Shown piece by piece: positions 46,046-55,141 of a stretch of DNA of 64,000 bases. The DNA is taken from positions 1 through 64,000 of the forward strand of contig NZ_BIXZ01000006.1 of assembly GCF_005406125.1 (NCBI RefSeq). Reading direction: 5' to 3'. Position 1 is the first letter of the stretch, and every line of letters starts with the position of its first letter. The notes beneath the pieces were generated by a model, which did not search any database, had not been told where the DNA came from, and saw only the letters and a list, made by a program, of their open reading frames with translations. The translations under genes and the position numbers were made by a program. The stretch is from Haloarcula mannanilytica. Lineage in GTDB: Archaea > Halobacteriota > Halobacteria > Halobacteriales > Haloarculaceae.

Positions 46046-47380
46046 ATGTTACTCACTGGGACTGTCGTTGCGGATTCCGAGACTGTCCTGCCGGACGGGG
46101 CGGTTGCAGTCGACGGAGACCGCATCACGGCTGTGGGTTCCCGTGCCGACCTCGAAGCACAGTACGCCGACCACGAACACCAGTCCTACGATGTGTTGTT
46201 GCCGGGACTCGTCGGCGGTCACATCCACTCAGTGCAGAGTCTCGGCCGCGGTATCGCCGACGACACGGAACTGCTCGACTGGCTGTTCGACTACATCCTC
46301 CCGATGGAGGCCTCCCTGACGGCAGAGGAGATGGAGGTCGCGGCGAAACTGGGCTATCTGGAGATGATCGAGAGCGGAACCACGACCTGTATTGACCACC
46401 TCTCAGTTGCCCACGCGGACCGCGCCTTCGAAGCGGCCGGCGAAATCGGTATCCGCGGCGTGCTCGGCAAGGTGTTGATGGACCAGCGCTCGCCCGAGGG
46501 GCTGCTGGAGGACACGCAGGCTGGACTGGACGAATCAGAACGGCTGATTCAGGAGTACCACCAGTCCTACAACGGCCGAATCCGGTACGCCGTCACGCCC
46601 CGCTTTGCCGTCTCCTGTAGCGAGGCCTGTCTTCGCGGCGCACGCGAACTCGCTGACAAATACGACGGTGTTCGCATCCACACCCACGCCAGTGAGAACC
46701 AGAGCGAGATCGAGACCGTCAAAGAAGACACCGGCATGCGCAATATCCACTGGCTCGACGAGGTGGGCCTCACCGGCGAGGACGTGGTGCTGGCCCACTG
46801 TGTCTGGACCGACGAGAGCGAGCGCGAAGTCCTCGCCGAGACGGGAACGCACGTCACTCACTGCCCGTCCTCGAACATGAAACTCGCCAGCGGTATCGCG
46901 CCGGTCTGGGACTACCGCGACCGCGGTATCAACGTCGCCATCGGCAACGACGGGCCGCCCTGTAACAACACGCTCGATGCCTTCACCGAGATGCGACAGG
47001 CGAGTCTCCTCCAGAAGGTCGACCAGTTGGACCCGACGGTAACTCCGGCGAGCGAGATATTCGAGATGGCGACGCGCAACGGCGCGAAAGCCGCTGGCTT
47101 CGAGAAGCTCGGGGCGATTCGGGAGGGCTGGCGTGCCGACATCGTCGGTCTGGATACGGACCTCACGCGGGCGACGCCGCTGCACGACGTACTCTCACAT
47201 CTGGTGTTTGCGGCCCACGGCGACGATGTTCGCTTTACGATGGTCGACGGCAACGTCCTCATGGAACACGGCGAGGTAACCACCATCGACGCCGATGCTG
47301 TCCGCTCTCAGGCTTCGAGGATGGGCCTGGAGATGGACCTCGAAGCGGAACGCAGGTCCGCCCAGGAACAGAAACCCTGA
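46046..47380 (+). CDS. Amidohydrolase of the MtaD/SsnA group (purine or deoxyadenosine deaminase-like)
   Basis: A 444-residue metal-dependent hydrolase of the amidohydrolase superfamily. GGHIHSVQSLGRGIADD provides the metal-binding HxH, HTHASENQSE and HCVWTDESERE the next two metal ligands, and IGNDGPPCNNTLDAFTEM the catalytic Asp. This set is that of methylthioadenosine/S-adenosylhomocysteine or 5'-deoxyadenosine deaminases and related guanine deaminases. SsnA, another member, is encoded in bacterial selenium-dependent molybdenum hydroxylase loci, so its place at the edge of such a locus suggests a purine-like substrate. It converges on the phnE-like gene 35 bases away. Confidence 0.82.
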   Translation: MLLTGTVVADSETVLPDGAVAVDGDRITAVGSRADLEAQYADHEHQSYDVLLPGLVGGHIHSVQSLGRGIADDTELLDWLFDYILPMEASLTAEEMEVAAKLGYLEMIESGTTTCIDHLSVAHADRAFEAAGEIGIRGVLGKVLMDQRSPEGLLEDTQAGLDESERLIQEYHQSYNGRIRYAVTPRFAVSCSEACLRGARELADKYDGVRIHTHASENQSEIETVKEDTGMRNIHWLDEVGLTGEDVVLAHCVWTDESEREVLAETGTHVTHCPSSNMKLASGIAPVWDYRDRGINVAIGNDGPPCNNTLDAFTEMRQASLLQKVDQLDPTVTPASEIFEMATRNGAKAAGFEKLGAIREGWRADIVGLDTDLTRATPLHDVLSHLVFAAHGDDVRFTMVDGNVLMEHGEVTTIDADAVRSQASRMGLEMDLEAERRSAQEQKP

Positions 47381-47414
47381 CACAATGTGTGTTTTCCTGA
47401 ACAAGCCACTGGCC

Positions 47415-48293
47415 TCAGCCCAGTCGCCTCCGCACCCGTGACGCGAGCCAGTCGCTCGTGATGACCAGCCCGAACACGGCGAGGATAGCAGTCAGGAGTT
47501 TCCCGTACTGCAGCCGCTGGATCGTGATGACGAGGTAGTATCCGATGCCGCCCGCGCCGACGAACCCGAGGACAGCGGCCGACCGAATGGTACACTCCCA
47601 GCGGTACAGCGTGTACGAGGCAATCGTGGGCGTCACCTGCGGGACCATCCCGTGACAGACCGCCTGGAGCCGTGTCGCGCCGCTCCCGGCGACCGCCTCG
47701 GTCGTCCTCGGATCCGTGTCTTCGAGGAAATCGGCGTACAACTTCCCCAGGACACCGGCGTTGTGGACCGCCAGCGCGAGAACGCCAGCAAAGGGACCGA
47801 GACCGATAGCGGTGACGAACAGGAATCCCCAGACAATTCCGGGGACGGACCGCAGGAAGCTCAGTACACTTCTGCTGGCGTGATAGATGCCACGGCCGAC
47901 GGCGACACGCCAGGACGGGGCGGTGGTGTACAGCGGCCCGCGATGCGTGACGGTGGCAGCACTGGTCAGCCCTAGCGGGACGGCGAACACGACTGCGAGC
48001 GTGGTTCCGACGACACTGATCGCCAGTGTCTCGACGACAGCCCACAGCAGTCCATCCCGCAGACCTCGGCCCAGCAGATACTCGCGGCTCGTCTCCGGTG
48101 GAAATCCGTCGGCTACGAACGCGACCATCTGCTCACGAGCGCCGGCGGAGAGCAGGGCCATCGGGTCTACTTCGGCGATCCACGCCGCGAGGGCGAAGAT
48201 GAGACAGCCGGCCAGTAGTGTCGTGAGCTGGCGTTTCGAGAGTCCACCATCACTGTAATCGGCCGCGTTCGGACCACTATATCTCTCAGACAT
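47415..48293 (-). CDS. PhnE-like ABC transporter permease
   Basis: A 292-residue permease with about six TM segments. The region [20 protein letters not shown] and following [16 protein letters not shown] form the EAA loop that docks to the ATPase, as in PhnE of phosphonate importers. It starts inside the ATPase stop (ATGTCTGA overlap). It is the last gene of the operon yqeC-mocA-ridA-phnD-phnC-phnE-like. Substrate in this setting is unlikely to be simply phosphonate; a selenium oxyanion, an oxoacid such as molybdate-like anions, or a purine derivative should be considered. Confidence 0.82.
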   Translation of the reverse strand: MSERYSGPNAADYSDGGLSKRQLTTLLAGCLIFALAAWIAEVDPMALLSAGAREQMVAFVADGFPPETSREYLLGRGLRDGLLWAVVETLAISVVGTTLAVVFAVPLGLTSAATVTHRGPLYTTAPSWRVAVGRGIYHASRSVLSFLRSVPGIVWGFLFVTAIGLGPFAGVLALAVHNAGVLGKLYADFLEDTDPRTTEAVAGSGATRLQAVCHGMVPQVTPTIASYTLYRWECTIRSAAVLGFVGAGGIGYYLVITIQRLQYGKLLTAILAVFGLVITSDWLASRVRRRLG

Positions 48294-49104
48294 ACCACGC
48301 GGGGGACGGGGTATCGTTCTCTGCTTTTGGCTGCCTGGCAGCTGTGTCCGGCGTGGACGCGCCTGCTGCAAATAGGGCGTCGAGCTGGTCGTCGCTCACC
48401 GCTTTCGGGGTTGTGTCGAATCTGATACGGCCATCGGCGATACCGACGATCCGATCAAAGTGTTCCAGTGCCAGCTCAACCTCATGGAGAGCGGTAACGA
48501 GCAGTTCCCCGTCGAGGACAGCGCCGAGTACGTCGATGACGTTCCGGCGAGAACTGGGGTCGAGGTTCGCTGTCGGTTCGTCGGCGAGGACGACTTCGGC
48601 ATCCTGCATGAGTGCTCGGGCAACGGCGACGCGTTGGCGTTCGCCGGCGCTCAGGGAGTGTACGGGAACGTTGGCCCGTTCCGCCAGCCCAACCGCAGCC
48701 AACCGTTCGAGGGCGGGCTCGGGATTTCGCGGCACAATCGGCTCGAGAAACCCACGGACCCAGGACAGCGCGCCGACGCGCCCGCTCAGGACGTTCGACA
48801 ATGCCGTCCGCCGGTCGACGAGCGTCTCCCCCTGATAGGCAAGCGTTACAGCCGAACCTGTGATCGTGGCCCCGCCGAACGTCACTGTTCCCGTATCGGG
48901 TCGCAATGCGCCGGCTGCCAGCCTGAGCAGCGTGGTCTTGCCGGCACCCGACGGGCCGATAACCGCGACCCGCTCACCGGCTTCCAAACTGAGCGACACC
49001 TCTCGAAGCGCGAACTCCTCGCCGAACCGCTTGGTCACGCCGTCGAAGACGAGCCGTCGACGCGGTCGCGTCCCCTGCGACTGTGCTGTGGGCGTGTCCC
49101 TCAT
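48286..49104 (-). CDS. PhnC-like ABC transporter ATPase
   Basis: A 272-residue ATPase with Walker [17 protein letters not shown], signature [17 protein letters not shown], Walker [17 protein letters not shown] and the switch His in [14 protein letters not shown]. Similarity is to PhnC-type phosphonate-importer subunits. The ATG at 49104 overlaps the binding-protein stop (ATGA), which fixes the start; the long in-frame extension upstream is Arg-rich and not protein-like. Confidence 0.87.
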   Translation of the reverse strand: MRDTPTAQSQGTRPRRRLVFDGVTKRFGEEFALREVSLSLEAGERVAVIGPSGAGKTTLLRLAAGALRPDTGTVTFGGATITGSAVTLAYQGETLVDRRTALSNVLSGRVGALSWVRGFLEPIVPRNPEPALERLAAVGLAERANVPVHSLSAGERQRVAVARALMQDAEVVLADEPTANLDPSSRRNVIDVLGAVLDGELLVTALHEVELALEHFDRIVGIADGRIRFDTTPKAVSDDQLDALFAAGASTPDTAARQPKAENDTPSPAWYV

Positions 49105-49976
49105 CTGCTTCCTCCCTGTTCGATGCCAGCCATTTCGACGGCGGTCTCTAGCGAGGTGAACGCCTCGTGGCTCACCCCAACGTATCTGTCGACGGCTTGC
49201 TGGTCGAGAATGTCTGTTCGGCCCTTTGCATCGAGGCTCGTGAACGCTGCCCGGACGGCATCTGCTGTCGTCGCTTCCAGCGATGGGGCGACGGCCCACG
49301 GGTAGTCCGGGAAACCGGGCGTTCGCCAGAGCTCTCGAACCCCTTCGATCACGCCGTCCGCGCGTAATCTATCGTAGATACGGGCGTTTAGCGCTCCGAC
49401 AACGCCGTCAGTCCGGCTGACTGTTTTCGCCGTTGCGTCGTGAGCACCGACGTGGGTGACCTGTGCGAACGCTTCGGTGTGCAGCTCGTACTCCGTCCGA
49501 AGATGGTACGTCGGCATCACCGTCCCGCTGGTCGAGAGCGGGTCGCCGAACACCAGTTCAGTCTCGCTCGCGGTCTCGACCACCTCCGCCATCTCCGTTA
49601 GGTCACCGTCCGCCGGAGCGATGAACACGGAGTGCCACTCCGTCTGTCCGTCCTTTGACCCGACGACCACTGGCGTCGCACCGGCCCGGTGATGTGCGAG
49701 AACGTATGATACACCCCCGTAGTAGGCGATGTCGACTTGCTCCGCTACCATCGCCTGGACCATCCCGGCGTAATCAGCCGCAGTACGGAGTTCGATTTCG
49801 ACGCCGAGTTCCTCCGCCAGATACGCCGCAAGCTCCGTGTTCTGTTCGATGGCTGTATCCGGATCGACATCCGGCACGATACCGACGGTCACTGTCGGCG
49901 TCGCCGTGCTTCCGAGACAGCCGGCCAGCGAGAGTGCTGCCGCTGTGCCCAGGAACCCGCGCCTCGTGTGCTGCAT
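49101..49976 (-). CDS. PhnD-like Tat lipoprotein, ABC substrate-binding protein
   Basis: A 291-residue binding protein with a Tat lipoprotein signal at the N-terminus ([18 protein letters not shown]). The mature part has [39 protein letters not shown]-type PhnD signatures (here [20 protein letters not shown]), and [20 protein letters not shown], the YxS/W ligand pocket region of the phosphonate/phosphite-binding group. The ATG at 49976 places the signal at the start. It is encoded between the ridA-like gene and the ATPase. The ligand cannot be deduced. Confidence 0.85.
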   Translation of the reverse strand: MQHTRRGFLGTAAALSLAGCLGSTATPTVTVGIVPDVDPDTAIEQNTELAAYLAEELGVEIELRTAADYAGMVQAMVAEQVDIAYYGGVSYVLAHHRAGATPVVVGSKDGQTEWHSVFIAPADGDLTEMAEVVETASETELVFGDPLSTSGTVMPTYHLRTEYELHTEAFAQVTHVGAHDATAKTVSRTDGVVGALNARIYDRLRADGVIEGVRELWRTPGFPDYPWAVAPSLEATTADAVRAAFTSLDAKGRTDILDQQAVDRYVGVSHEAFTSLETAVEMAGIEQGGSR

Positions 49977-50061
49977 GTACCCTCCGATGGTGATCCACCA
50001 GGCTTGAAACTTGTGTGGGACACATCTCGGGTGGTCCGGAACAGAAACCCTGTGTGACCCC

Positions 50062-50442
50062 TCACTCGCTCGTTGCGATAGCCTCGATCTCGACACCGAC
50101 TCCCTTTGGCAGATTTGCGACCTCGACTGCGCTGCGAGCCGGCGGCTCCTCGTCGAAAAAGCCCGCGTACGTGTCGTTCATTGCATCGAAGTCCTCGATA
50201 TCGTCCAGATAGACAGTCACTTTCAACACGTCGCTCATCTCCACTCCCTCTGCGGCAAGCACCGCCTCGATGTTCGACAGCGCCTGTTCTGCCTGCGTGG
50301 AGATCGGTTCGTCGTCTAAAAGTTCGCCGTCGGGTGTCAACGGGATTTGACCCGCGGTGAACACGAGCGATTCATCTATTGTCGCCTGGCTGTACGCGCC
50401 GACTGCATCTGGGGCATCAGCCGTGTTGATGGTTCGTTTCAT
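50062..50442 (-). CDS. ridA: RidA-family enamine/imine deaminase
   Basis: A 126-residue protein typical of RidA (YjgF/YER057c/UK114): DAVGAYSQATIDESLVFTAG, QIPLTPDGELL, LKVTVYLDDIEDFDAMNDTY and, near the end, PPARSAVEVANLPKGVGVEI with the key Arg that binds the carboxylate. RidA hydrolyses reactive enamines and imines such as 2-aminoacrylate to keto acids and ammonia; some relatives act in purine or pyrimidine degradation. It is in the operon between mocA and phnD-like genes. Confidence 0.9.
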   Translation of the reverse strand: MKRTINTADAPDAVGAYSQATIDESLVFTAGQIPLTPDGELLDDEPISTQAEQALSNIEAVLAAEGVEMSDVLKVTVYLDDIEDFDAMNDTYAGFFDEEPPARSAVEVANLPKGVGVEIEAIATSE

Positions 50443-50473
50443 CGGTCGGCTTTCCACCAACAGCGGCTTAAAT

Positions 50474-51091
50474 TCACAGGCCGCTGTGGCGGTCGGAGAA
50501 CTCCTCAAGGTCGGATTCAGTATCGATATCGCGGTGGATACCAGGGTCCGCCACTTCGATTACTGCCGCCCCGTCGTGGGTTTCGATGAGTTCCCGACCG
50601 CCGCGGTCCCCGGAGACGGAGGCGAGCGTCTCGAAGTGGCGGCTGTCGAAAAGCACGGGGTTGCCCCGCTGTCCATCGTGTCCGGGCGCAACGATAGTCG
50701 CCGTCCCTGATCGGTAGGTGTCGATCAGCCGCTCGATTGTCCCCGGCCGCACGAACGGCATATCGCCCAGCAGGAACAGGGCTGCGTCCCAGCCGGATTC
50801 CTGTGCGTAATCGACGCCGTGGCGCACGGACGTACTCTGCCCTGCCGCGTACTCGTCGTTGTCCCGTTCCTCCAGTGCCAACCCGGCCAGCGTCTCCGCG
50901 ACAGCCACGCTCTCGTAACCGAGGACGGCGACGGTTTCCGACAGCGACGACTCGCATGCGGTTTCGGCGACGTGCCGGACGACTGCTTTGCCGTCGATGG
51001 TCGCAAGCAGTTTGTTGCCAGACTCGTACCGTGAACTCTGCCCAGCGGCAAGGATGACACCGCCGACTGTTGTCCGGTCCGCCGTGTTCAT
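50474..51091 (-). CDS. mocA: Molybdenum cofactor cytidylyltransferase (MocA)
   Basis: A 205-residue nucleotidyltransferase: VGGVILAAGQSSRYESGNKL is the MobA/MocA signature with the NTP loop, LFLLGDMPFVRPGTIERLI carries the metal-binding GDMP, and GQRGNPVLFDSRHFETLASV follows as in MocA. MocA makes the cytidine dinucleotide form of the Mo cofactor used by xanthine dehydrogenase-type hydroxylases. It is 42 bases downstream of yqeC and serves the two hydroxylases encoded from 56 to 62 kb. Confidence 0.9.
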   Translation of the reverse strand: MNTADRTTVGGVILAAGQSSRYESGNKLLATIDGKAVVRHVAETACESSLSETVAVLGYESVAVAETLAGLALEERDNDEYAAGQSTSVRHGVDYAQESGWDAALFLLGDMPFVRPGTIERLIDTYRSGTATIVAPGHDGQRGNPVLFDSRHFETLASVSGDRGGRELIETHDGAAVIEVADPGIHRDIDTESDLEEFSDRHSGL

Positions 51092-51133
51092 GGCTCACTT
51101 CCTCTTGTGCTTATACTGGCTATTTCCCAGAAA

Positions 51134-51916
51134 TCAGTCATTGCTCGCCTCCCGCTCAGGTGTCGCAGTGACGACTTCACAGATGCCTGCCTCGAACGAC
51201 GTAACAATTCCCCGAGAACACCGCGAAGTCTGCGATAACGCATCGGTGAGTACCGCCTTGGCCGTCTGTCGCCGAGATTCAGTGTCGGCCTTGTTGACAA
51301 GCGGTATCACAGTCGCCTCGGATGGAGCGTTCCGCAGGCCTCCGGCAGGATGGGTGAGTACCGTCCCGACAGCCATCGCCGTTATCGTGTCGCCTACGTC
51401 GAGGGCGGTGATGGCCGCAACCCGCTCCGGTCGGTGAACCACGTCCGTTGTCAGTGTCTCGCCGACAACAGCGACCGATGCGACCGGGACGACGTGGGTC
51501 GCCGTGCTTGGGATGACTGGCTCCCCGCTACCGGGGGCTTTGAACTCCCGCTTGCGTGCGCCGTCGGCCTTGACGAGCAGCCAGTCGAACAGCCCGCTGT
51601 CGGCTATCCGGTCGACCACTTCCGGCTCGAAACCGCGAACTTTCCGTTCCACTCGCTCCGGGTCGGCCACACTTTCATGGGCAAAAGCAACCGGTGGCTC
51701 CTTGGCTGTGAGATCGGACCGCCATTCGTCAGGACCAGTCAGCACTATCGGCAAGTCAGGTGGTGGCGGCATCGCCGTCGTCGTCGTGTACCCGACTGCG
51801 TCGCCGTCGCTGGTCCCTTCGGCGGTCAGTTGGCCCATCGCGGTTTTCTTCCCGCCAGCCCCGACGAGGGCCACAACGGCACTGGAACCCAGCCCCAGCG
51901 CGTCAGCCAGGTGCAT
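51134..51916 (-). CDS. yqeC: YqeC-like selenium-dependent hydroxylase accessory protein
   Basis: A 260-residue protein with the YqeC pattern: HLADALGLGSSAVVALVGAG followed by GKKTAMGQLTAE (P-loop), TTTTAMPPP, DWLLVKADGARKREFKAPG and VIPLVNKAD. YqeC is a P-loop protein found only with selenium-dependent molybdenum hydroxylases; its exact step in adding selenium to the Mo centre is unknown. I start it at the ATG at 51916, from which the LVGAGGK loop lies at residues 16-22. A TATA-like TATTTTTG lies about 26 bases upstream, consistent with a leaderless mRNA. Confidence 0.85.
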   Translation of the reverse strand: MHLADALGLGSSAVVALVGAGGKKTAMGQLTAEGTSDGDAVGYTTTTAMPPPPDLPIVLTGPDEWRSDLTAKEPPVAFAHESVADPERVERKVRGFEPEVVDRIADSGLFDWLLVKADGARKREFKAPGSGEPVIPSTATHVVPVASVAVVGETLTTDVVHRPERVAAITALDVGDTITAMAVGTVLTHPAGGLRNAPSEATVIPLVNKADTESRRQTAKAVLTDALSQTSRCSRGIVTSFEAGICEVVTATPEREASND

Positions 51917-52007
51917 ACGATAGCTCTGCGAAGCACACAAAAATAGCTGCTGGGACAAGCGGTGTGGCGGCGACAGCGTTTTTGTGACCAAATCATACAC
52001 ATTGGGT
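51917..52007. promoter_or_regulatory. Divergent promoter region yqeC / tusA-like
   Basis: A 91-base gap serves the yqeC operon (minus) and tusA-selD (plus). T/A-rich elements sit about 26 bases before each start codon: AAAAATA at 51939-51945 for yqeC and TTTTTG near 51979 for tusA. Both fit leaderless transcription. The shared control region would couple cofactor-insertion genes to selenium supply. Confidence 0.5.
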
Positions 52008-52256
52008 ATGCCTCGCGTAGACGTTCGCGGTGAAATCTGTCCCCGACCGGCGCTCATCGTCCGCCAGGCGCTTGCAGACCTCGACACCGGCGAGATCCTC
52101 ATTGTTCGGGGGGATTACCCACCAGCCGAAGAGAACCTCCGCCGGATGTGTACCAAGCATGGGATCGACGTGACAGCCACAGAAACCACCGCCGAGGCCG
52201 ATGAGTTCGAACTCAAACTCCAGGTAACCGAGATGGCATCGTTATCGGAGGCCTGA
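52008..52256 (+). CDS. TusA/SirA-family sulfur (selenium) carrier
   Basis: An 82-residue TusA-like protein with the active-site motif EICPRPALIVRQAL; the acceptor Cys is Cys11 in the CPxP motif. TusA relays persulfide sulfur from cysteine desulfurase to acceptors; SirA-like proteins are also found with selenium genes. It ends two bases before the selD GTG, with GGAGG in its 3' end acting as the selD ribosome-binding site, so the two are coupled. In this locus I infer that it may carry sulfur or selenium to SelD or to the Mo cofactor. Confidence 0.85.
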   Translation: MPRVDVRGEICPRPALIVRQALADLDTGEILIVRGDYPPAEENLRRMCTKHGIDVTATETTAEADEFELKLQVTEMASLSEA

Positions 52257-52258
52257 GC

Positions 52259-53299
52259 GTGGGACGTGACGCGGAGACTGACGGCGACGACCGGCCGACC
52301 CGCCTGACGGAGTACACGGAACTCCACGGGTGTTCCTGCAAGGTCGGGCAAAGCGACCTCGATTCGCTCCTTGACGATGCGGGTCTCTCCGGTAACAGTG
52401 ACCAACTGCTGTTTGGCATCGGTGCGGACGCCGCTGCACGGCGACTGACCGACGACCTTGCGCTGGTTTCAACGGTGGATTTCTTTACCCCTATCGTCGA
52501 TGACCCGTACGACTTCGGCCGAATCGCGGCCTGCAACGCCGCCAGCGATGCCTTCGCCACGGGCGCGGTCGAGAATCTCGACTGCCTGGTGGTCCTCGGG
52601 CTACCGCGGGAACTGATCGACAGCGCGGCACCGATCCTTGCCGGCATGGCTGACGCGCTGGACGGGATGAACGGCGTTATCGCTGGCGGCCACACCATCA
52701 TGAGTCCGTGGCCCTTTGCCGGCGGCGCTATCTCGGCGACGGCCCACCCTGAAACCCTGCTCACCGCGCAGGGAGCCAGCCCCGGCGACCACCTCTACCT
52801 GACCAAACCGCTCGGGACCCAGCCGGCGATGGGGGCGACCCGCGTGACTGACGAGCAGTTCGTCGCGACGGTTACCGATGCCACTGACCGCCCACTCGAC
52901 CGGATCGCCTCGGAGGCCGTTGCGTGGATGAGGACGCCGAACCGCGACGCGGCACTCGCGTGCCGCGAGTTCGCTACTGCCGCGACCGACATCACCGGCT
53001 TCGGCCTCGCCGGACAGAGCCGTGTGGTGGCTGCCCGCTCGAACGTCAGTATCGAACTGACACACCTTCCGGTCATCGCAGGAACGCCCTCCCTCTCGTC
53101 CCTTTTCGGATATGGACTGACTGACGGCGAGAGTGCAGAGACCAGCGGCGGACTGCTCCTCTCTGTCCCGCCGGCTGAGACAGATGCTATCGAATCGGCC
53201 CTCGATGAGGCTGGCGTGTTCTATCGGGCTGTCGGGCGCGCCACGGCCGGACGCGGCGTCACTCTTGACGACCCGACTATCGAAGAAGTCAGTCGCTAA
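52259..53299 (+). CDS. selD: Selenide, water dikinase (selenophosphate synthase)
   Basis: A 346-residue SelD. The N-terminal GCSCKVG (Cys25, Lys28) is the active-site Cys/Lys region of the family, here Cys rather than Sec. Then come GIGADAAARRLTDDLALVST, the VDFFTPIVDDPYDFGRIAA motif that binds ATP phosphates and metal, and AGGHTIMSPWPFAGGAIS. It makes selenophosphate from selenide and ATP. No selA, selB, tRNA-Sec or selU-type gene is seen nearby; with YqeB and YqeC this is the orphan SelD type that supplies labile selenium to molybdenum hydroxylases. Start is GTG with a good Shine-Dalgarno sequence. Confidence 0.92.
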   Translation: MGRDAETDGDDRPTRLTEYTELHGCSCKVGQSDLDSLLDDAGLSGNSDQLLFGIGADAAARRLTDDLALVSTVDFFTPIVDDPYDFGRIAACNAASDAFATGAVENLDCLVVLGLPRELIDSAAPILAGMADALDGMNGVIAGGHTIMSPWPFAGGAISATAHPETLLTAQGASPGDHLYLTKPLGTQPAMGATRVTDEQFVATVTDATDRPLDRIASEAVAWMRTPNRDAALACREFATAATDITGFGLAGQSRVVAARSNVSIELTHLPVIAGTPSLSSLFGYGLTDGESAETSGGLLLSVPPAETDAIESALDEAGVFYRAVGRATAGRGVTLDDPTIEEVSR

Positions 53300-53316
53300 T
53301 GTCGATTAGGAGCGTT

Positions 53317-54897
53317 CTACTGGAATCGAAGCACCGCCTCCAGCACGCCACCGCCGAGGCAGAGCGCCTTGTCGGAGATTTTTGTCGGGTCGACAGAGTC
53401 GCCCCGAGGGTCGACATCGCCGAGTTTCGTCCCTTCGCTGACGCTGAGGCCGCCGTGGACCAGGCCGCGAACGAGGCCGCCGATTTCGGTTTCGACCGGC
53501 TGGTCGCCGACGGTACCGACCACGTCGCCGGCTGTGACACTGTCTCCGATGGCGACCGCTGGGTTCCACTCACCGTCCGCGGGGGCACGAAGCACCCGTT
53601 CGTGGGTGTAGCCACGGCGCTCGCCGGGCTCGCCGTCGTACTCACTCGCGGTCCCCTCGTAGAACACGCGGCCGAGTTCGTGCCCGCGGTCCGTTTCGAC
53701 GACGGCGTCCACATCCTCACCAGCCTCGAACCCGGGTCCCATCCCGACTACTACCTCGGCATCTGTTCGGCGCGTGCCGGTGTCGAACTGCCCCTTCGCC
53801 ATGATGCCGTCGACGAGAACCGCGGCGTCGAGTTCGCTGGCGACGGTCGCGTCGGGGTCAACGAGTACCGGGACGACATCGTCGGCGAGGAGTTCGAGTG
53901 CCGCATCGACATCCGAGGCTGCCCGGGCGGTGATTCCCTCGACCGTCACCTCGTCTTCGTACAGCGCCGCACCGAAGGCGACCGCCCGCCGGACGACCGT
54001 CGGCTGCTTGACTTCGGTGACGATGACCGGGAAGCCGGCCTGCTGGAGGCGGTAGACCACGCCACTGCCGAGGTCGCCGCCGCCGCGGACCACGACGAGG
54101 TTGTCGAGGTTCAGGCGTGCAGCCCGCTCGCCGGTGGCGTCGTGGCGGTCCATGGTGACTTCGGCGAGAATCGAGAGCGCGACGGCGGCCGGCCCGCTCC
54201 CACCGAGGTCGAGGCCAACCGGTGTCCGGACCCGACAGAGGTCCCGACGAGCGTAGCCCGCCGCGGCCAGCGAGTCGAGGACATGTTGGGCTTTCGTCTC
54301 GCTGGCGACGAGGCCGACATAGCCCGCCTCGCCGTCCAGCGCCGCGGCGACGGCGTCTTGGTCGAAGGTTCCGCTCCGCGTCGCAACGGCTACCGCTGTT
54401 TCGCTCCCCATCGGAAGGTCGCCAAGCGCTTCGCCGTAGTCGCCGTGAACCACGTCAGTGTCGTCGGGAAACTGTGCCGGGTCGGCGTAGGCTTCGCGGT
54501 CGTCGACCACCGTGACGGCGTAGCCCAGTCGCTCCGCCAGCGGAGCCAGTTCGACGCCGATGTGGCCGCCACCGGCGATGTAGAGCCGCGCCTGCCCGCG
54601 AACGTGGTCGATAAACACGTCCATCTCGCCGCCACAGACCATACCCGTGTTGCCGCCGCGTTCGAGTTCGTACGTTCGGACGCCGGGGTCGTCGGCTCCC
54701 GAAAGCACCGCTCGGGCGTCCTGTATGGCGAGGTGCTCGACAGTGCCGCCACCGATAGTGCCGTACTCCTCGTCGGCAGTGACGACCATCTTGTCACCCA
54801 CATCCCGCGGCGCGCTGCCGTCCTTGCGGACGATGGTTAGCAGCGCCGCTGGTTCCCCGCGTGCGGCCAGTTCGTCGAGCCGTTCGAACAGGCTCAT
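53317..54897 (-). CDS. XdhC-YqeB fusion, molybdenum hydroxylase maturation and selenium accessory protein
   Basis: A 526-residue fusion. Residues 1-255 are XdhC: LLTIVRKDGSAPRDVGDKM, MVCGGEMDVFI with Cys88, and a Rossmann domain ARLYIAGGGHIGVELAPLAE. Residues 266-526 are YqeB (EF2563 family): NLVVVRGGGDLGSGVVYRLQ, VVRRAVAFGAALYEDEV, ILVDGIMAK-like AVLVDGIMAKGQ and a lipoyl-like end with AIGDSVTAGDVVGTV. XdhC sulfurates and inserts the Mo cofactor into xanthine dehydrogenases; YqeB is the conserved partner in selenium-dependent forms. The fusion implies that the two act at the same step. The start at 54897 overlaps the tusB-like stop (ATGA). It converges on selD. Confidence 0.88.
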   Translation of the reverse strand: MSLFERLDELAARGEPAALLTIVRKDGSAPRDVGDKMVVTADEEYGTIGGGTVEHLAIQDARAVLSGADDPGVRTYELERGGNTGMVCGGEMDVFIDHVRGQARLYIAGGGHIGVELAPLAERLGYAVTVVDDREAYADPAQFPDDTDVVHGDYGEALGDLPMGSETAVAVATRSGTFDQDAVAAALDGEAGYVGLVASETKAQHVLDSLAAAGYARRDLCRVRTPVGLDLGGSGPAAVALSILAEVTMDRHDATGERAARLNLDNLVVVRGGGDLGSGVVYRLQQAGFPVIVTEVKQPTVVRRAVAFGAALYEDEVTVEGITARAASDVDAALELLADDVVPVLVDPDATVASELDAAVLVDGIMAKGQFDTGTRRTDAEVVVGMGPGFEAGEDVDAVVETDRGHELGRVFYEGTASEYDGEPGERRGYTHERVLRAPADGEWNPAVAIGDSVTAGDVVGTVGDQPVETEIGGLVRGLVHGGLSVSEGTKLGDVDPRGDSVDPTKISDKALCLGGGVLEAVLRFQ

Positions 54898-55139
54898 ACG
54901 AAGCTTTTGACCTCCTGTTCGACGATGGCATCGACTACGTCGTCGTAGGATATGCGGTCGATGTCCGGCGGGAGGCCGACCCCGCGAACGTCTACGTCTC
55001 TCTCGACCGCCGAAACGGGCGCATCGATATCCGGCGAGAGGTAGACGCCGTCCTGAATGAGGACGACGCGAGCCGCGGGGTCCCCGGCAGCGGTTCGCAG
55101 TCCGATCTCGGCCATCGGTTTGTCGATGAGATACAGCAT
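54894..55139 (-). CDS. DsrH/TusB-like sulfur-relay subunit
   Basis: An 81-residue protein with MLYLIDKPMAEIGLRTAAGD, then VVLIQDGVYLSPDID and a C-terminal DIDRISYDDVVDAIVEQEV. Size, the LIQDGVY strand-turn and position after two DsrE/F-like genes mark it as TusB/DsrH-like. No Cys is present, as is usual for a structural subunit. It lies 2 bases after the tusC-like gene and overlaps the XdhC-YqeB fusion by four bases. Confidence 0.75.
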   Translation of the reverse strand: MLYLIDKPMAEIGLRTAAGDPAARVVLIQDGVYLSPDIDAPVSAVERDVDVRGVGLPPDIDRISYDDVVDAIVEQEVKSFV

Positions 55140-55141
55140 TG

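Noticed and set aside
53299-54840. Plus-strand open frame of more than 500 codons opposite XdhC-YqeB
   Set aside because: Antisense of a clearly conserved gene, with no recognisable motif; typical of GC-rich halophile DNA.
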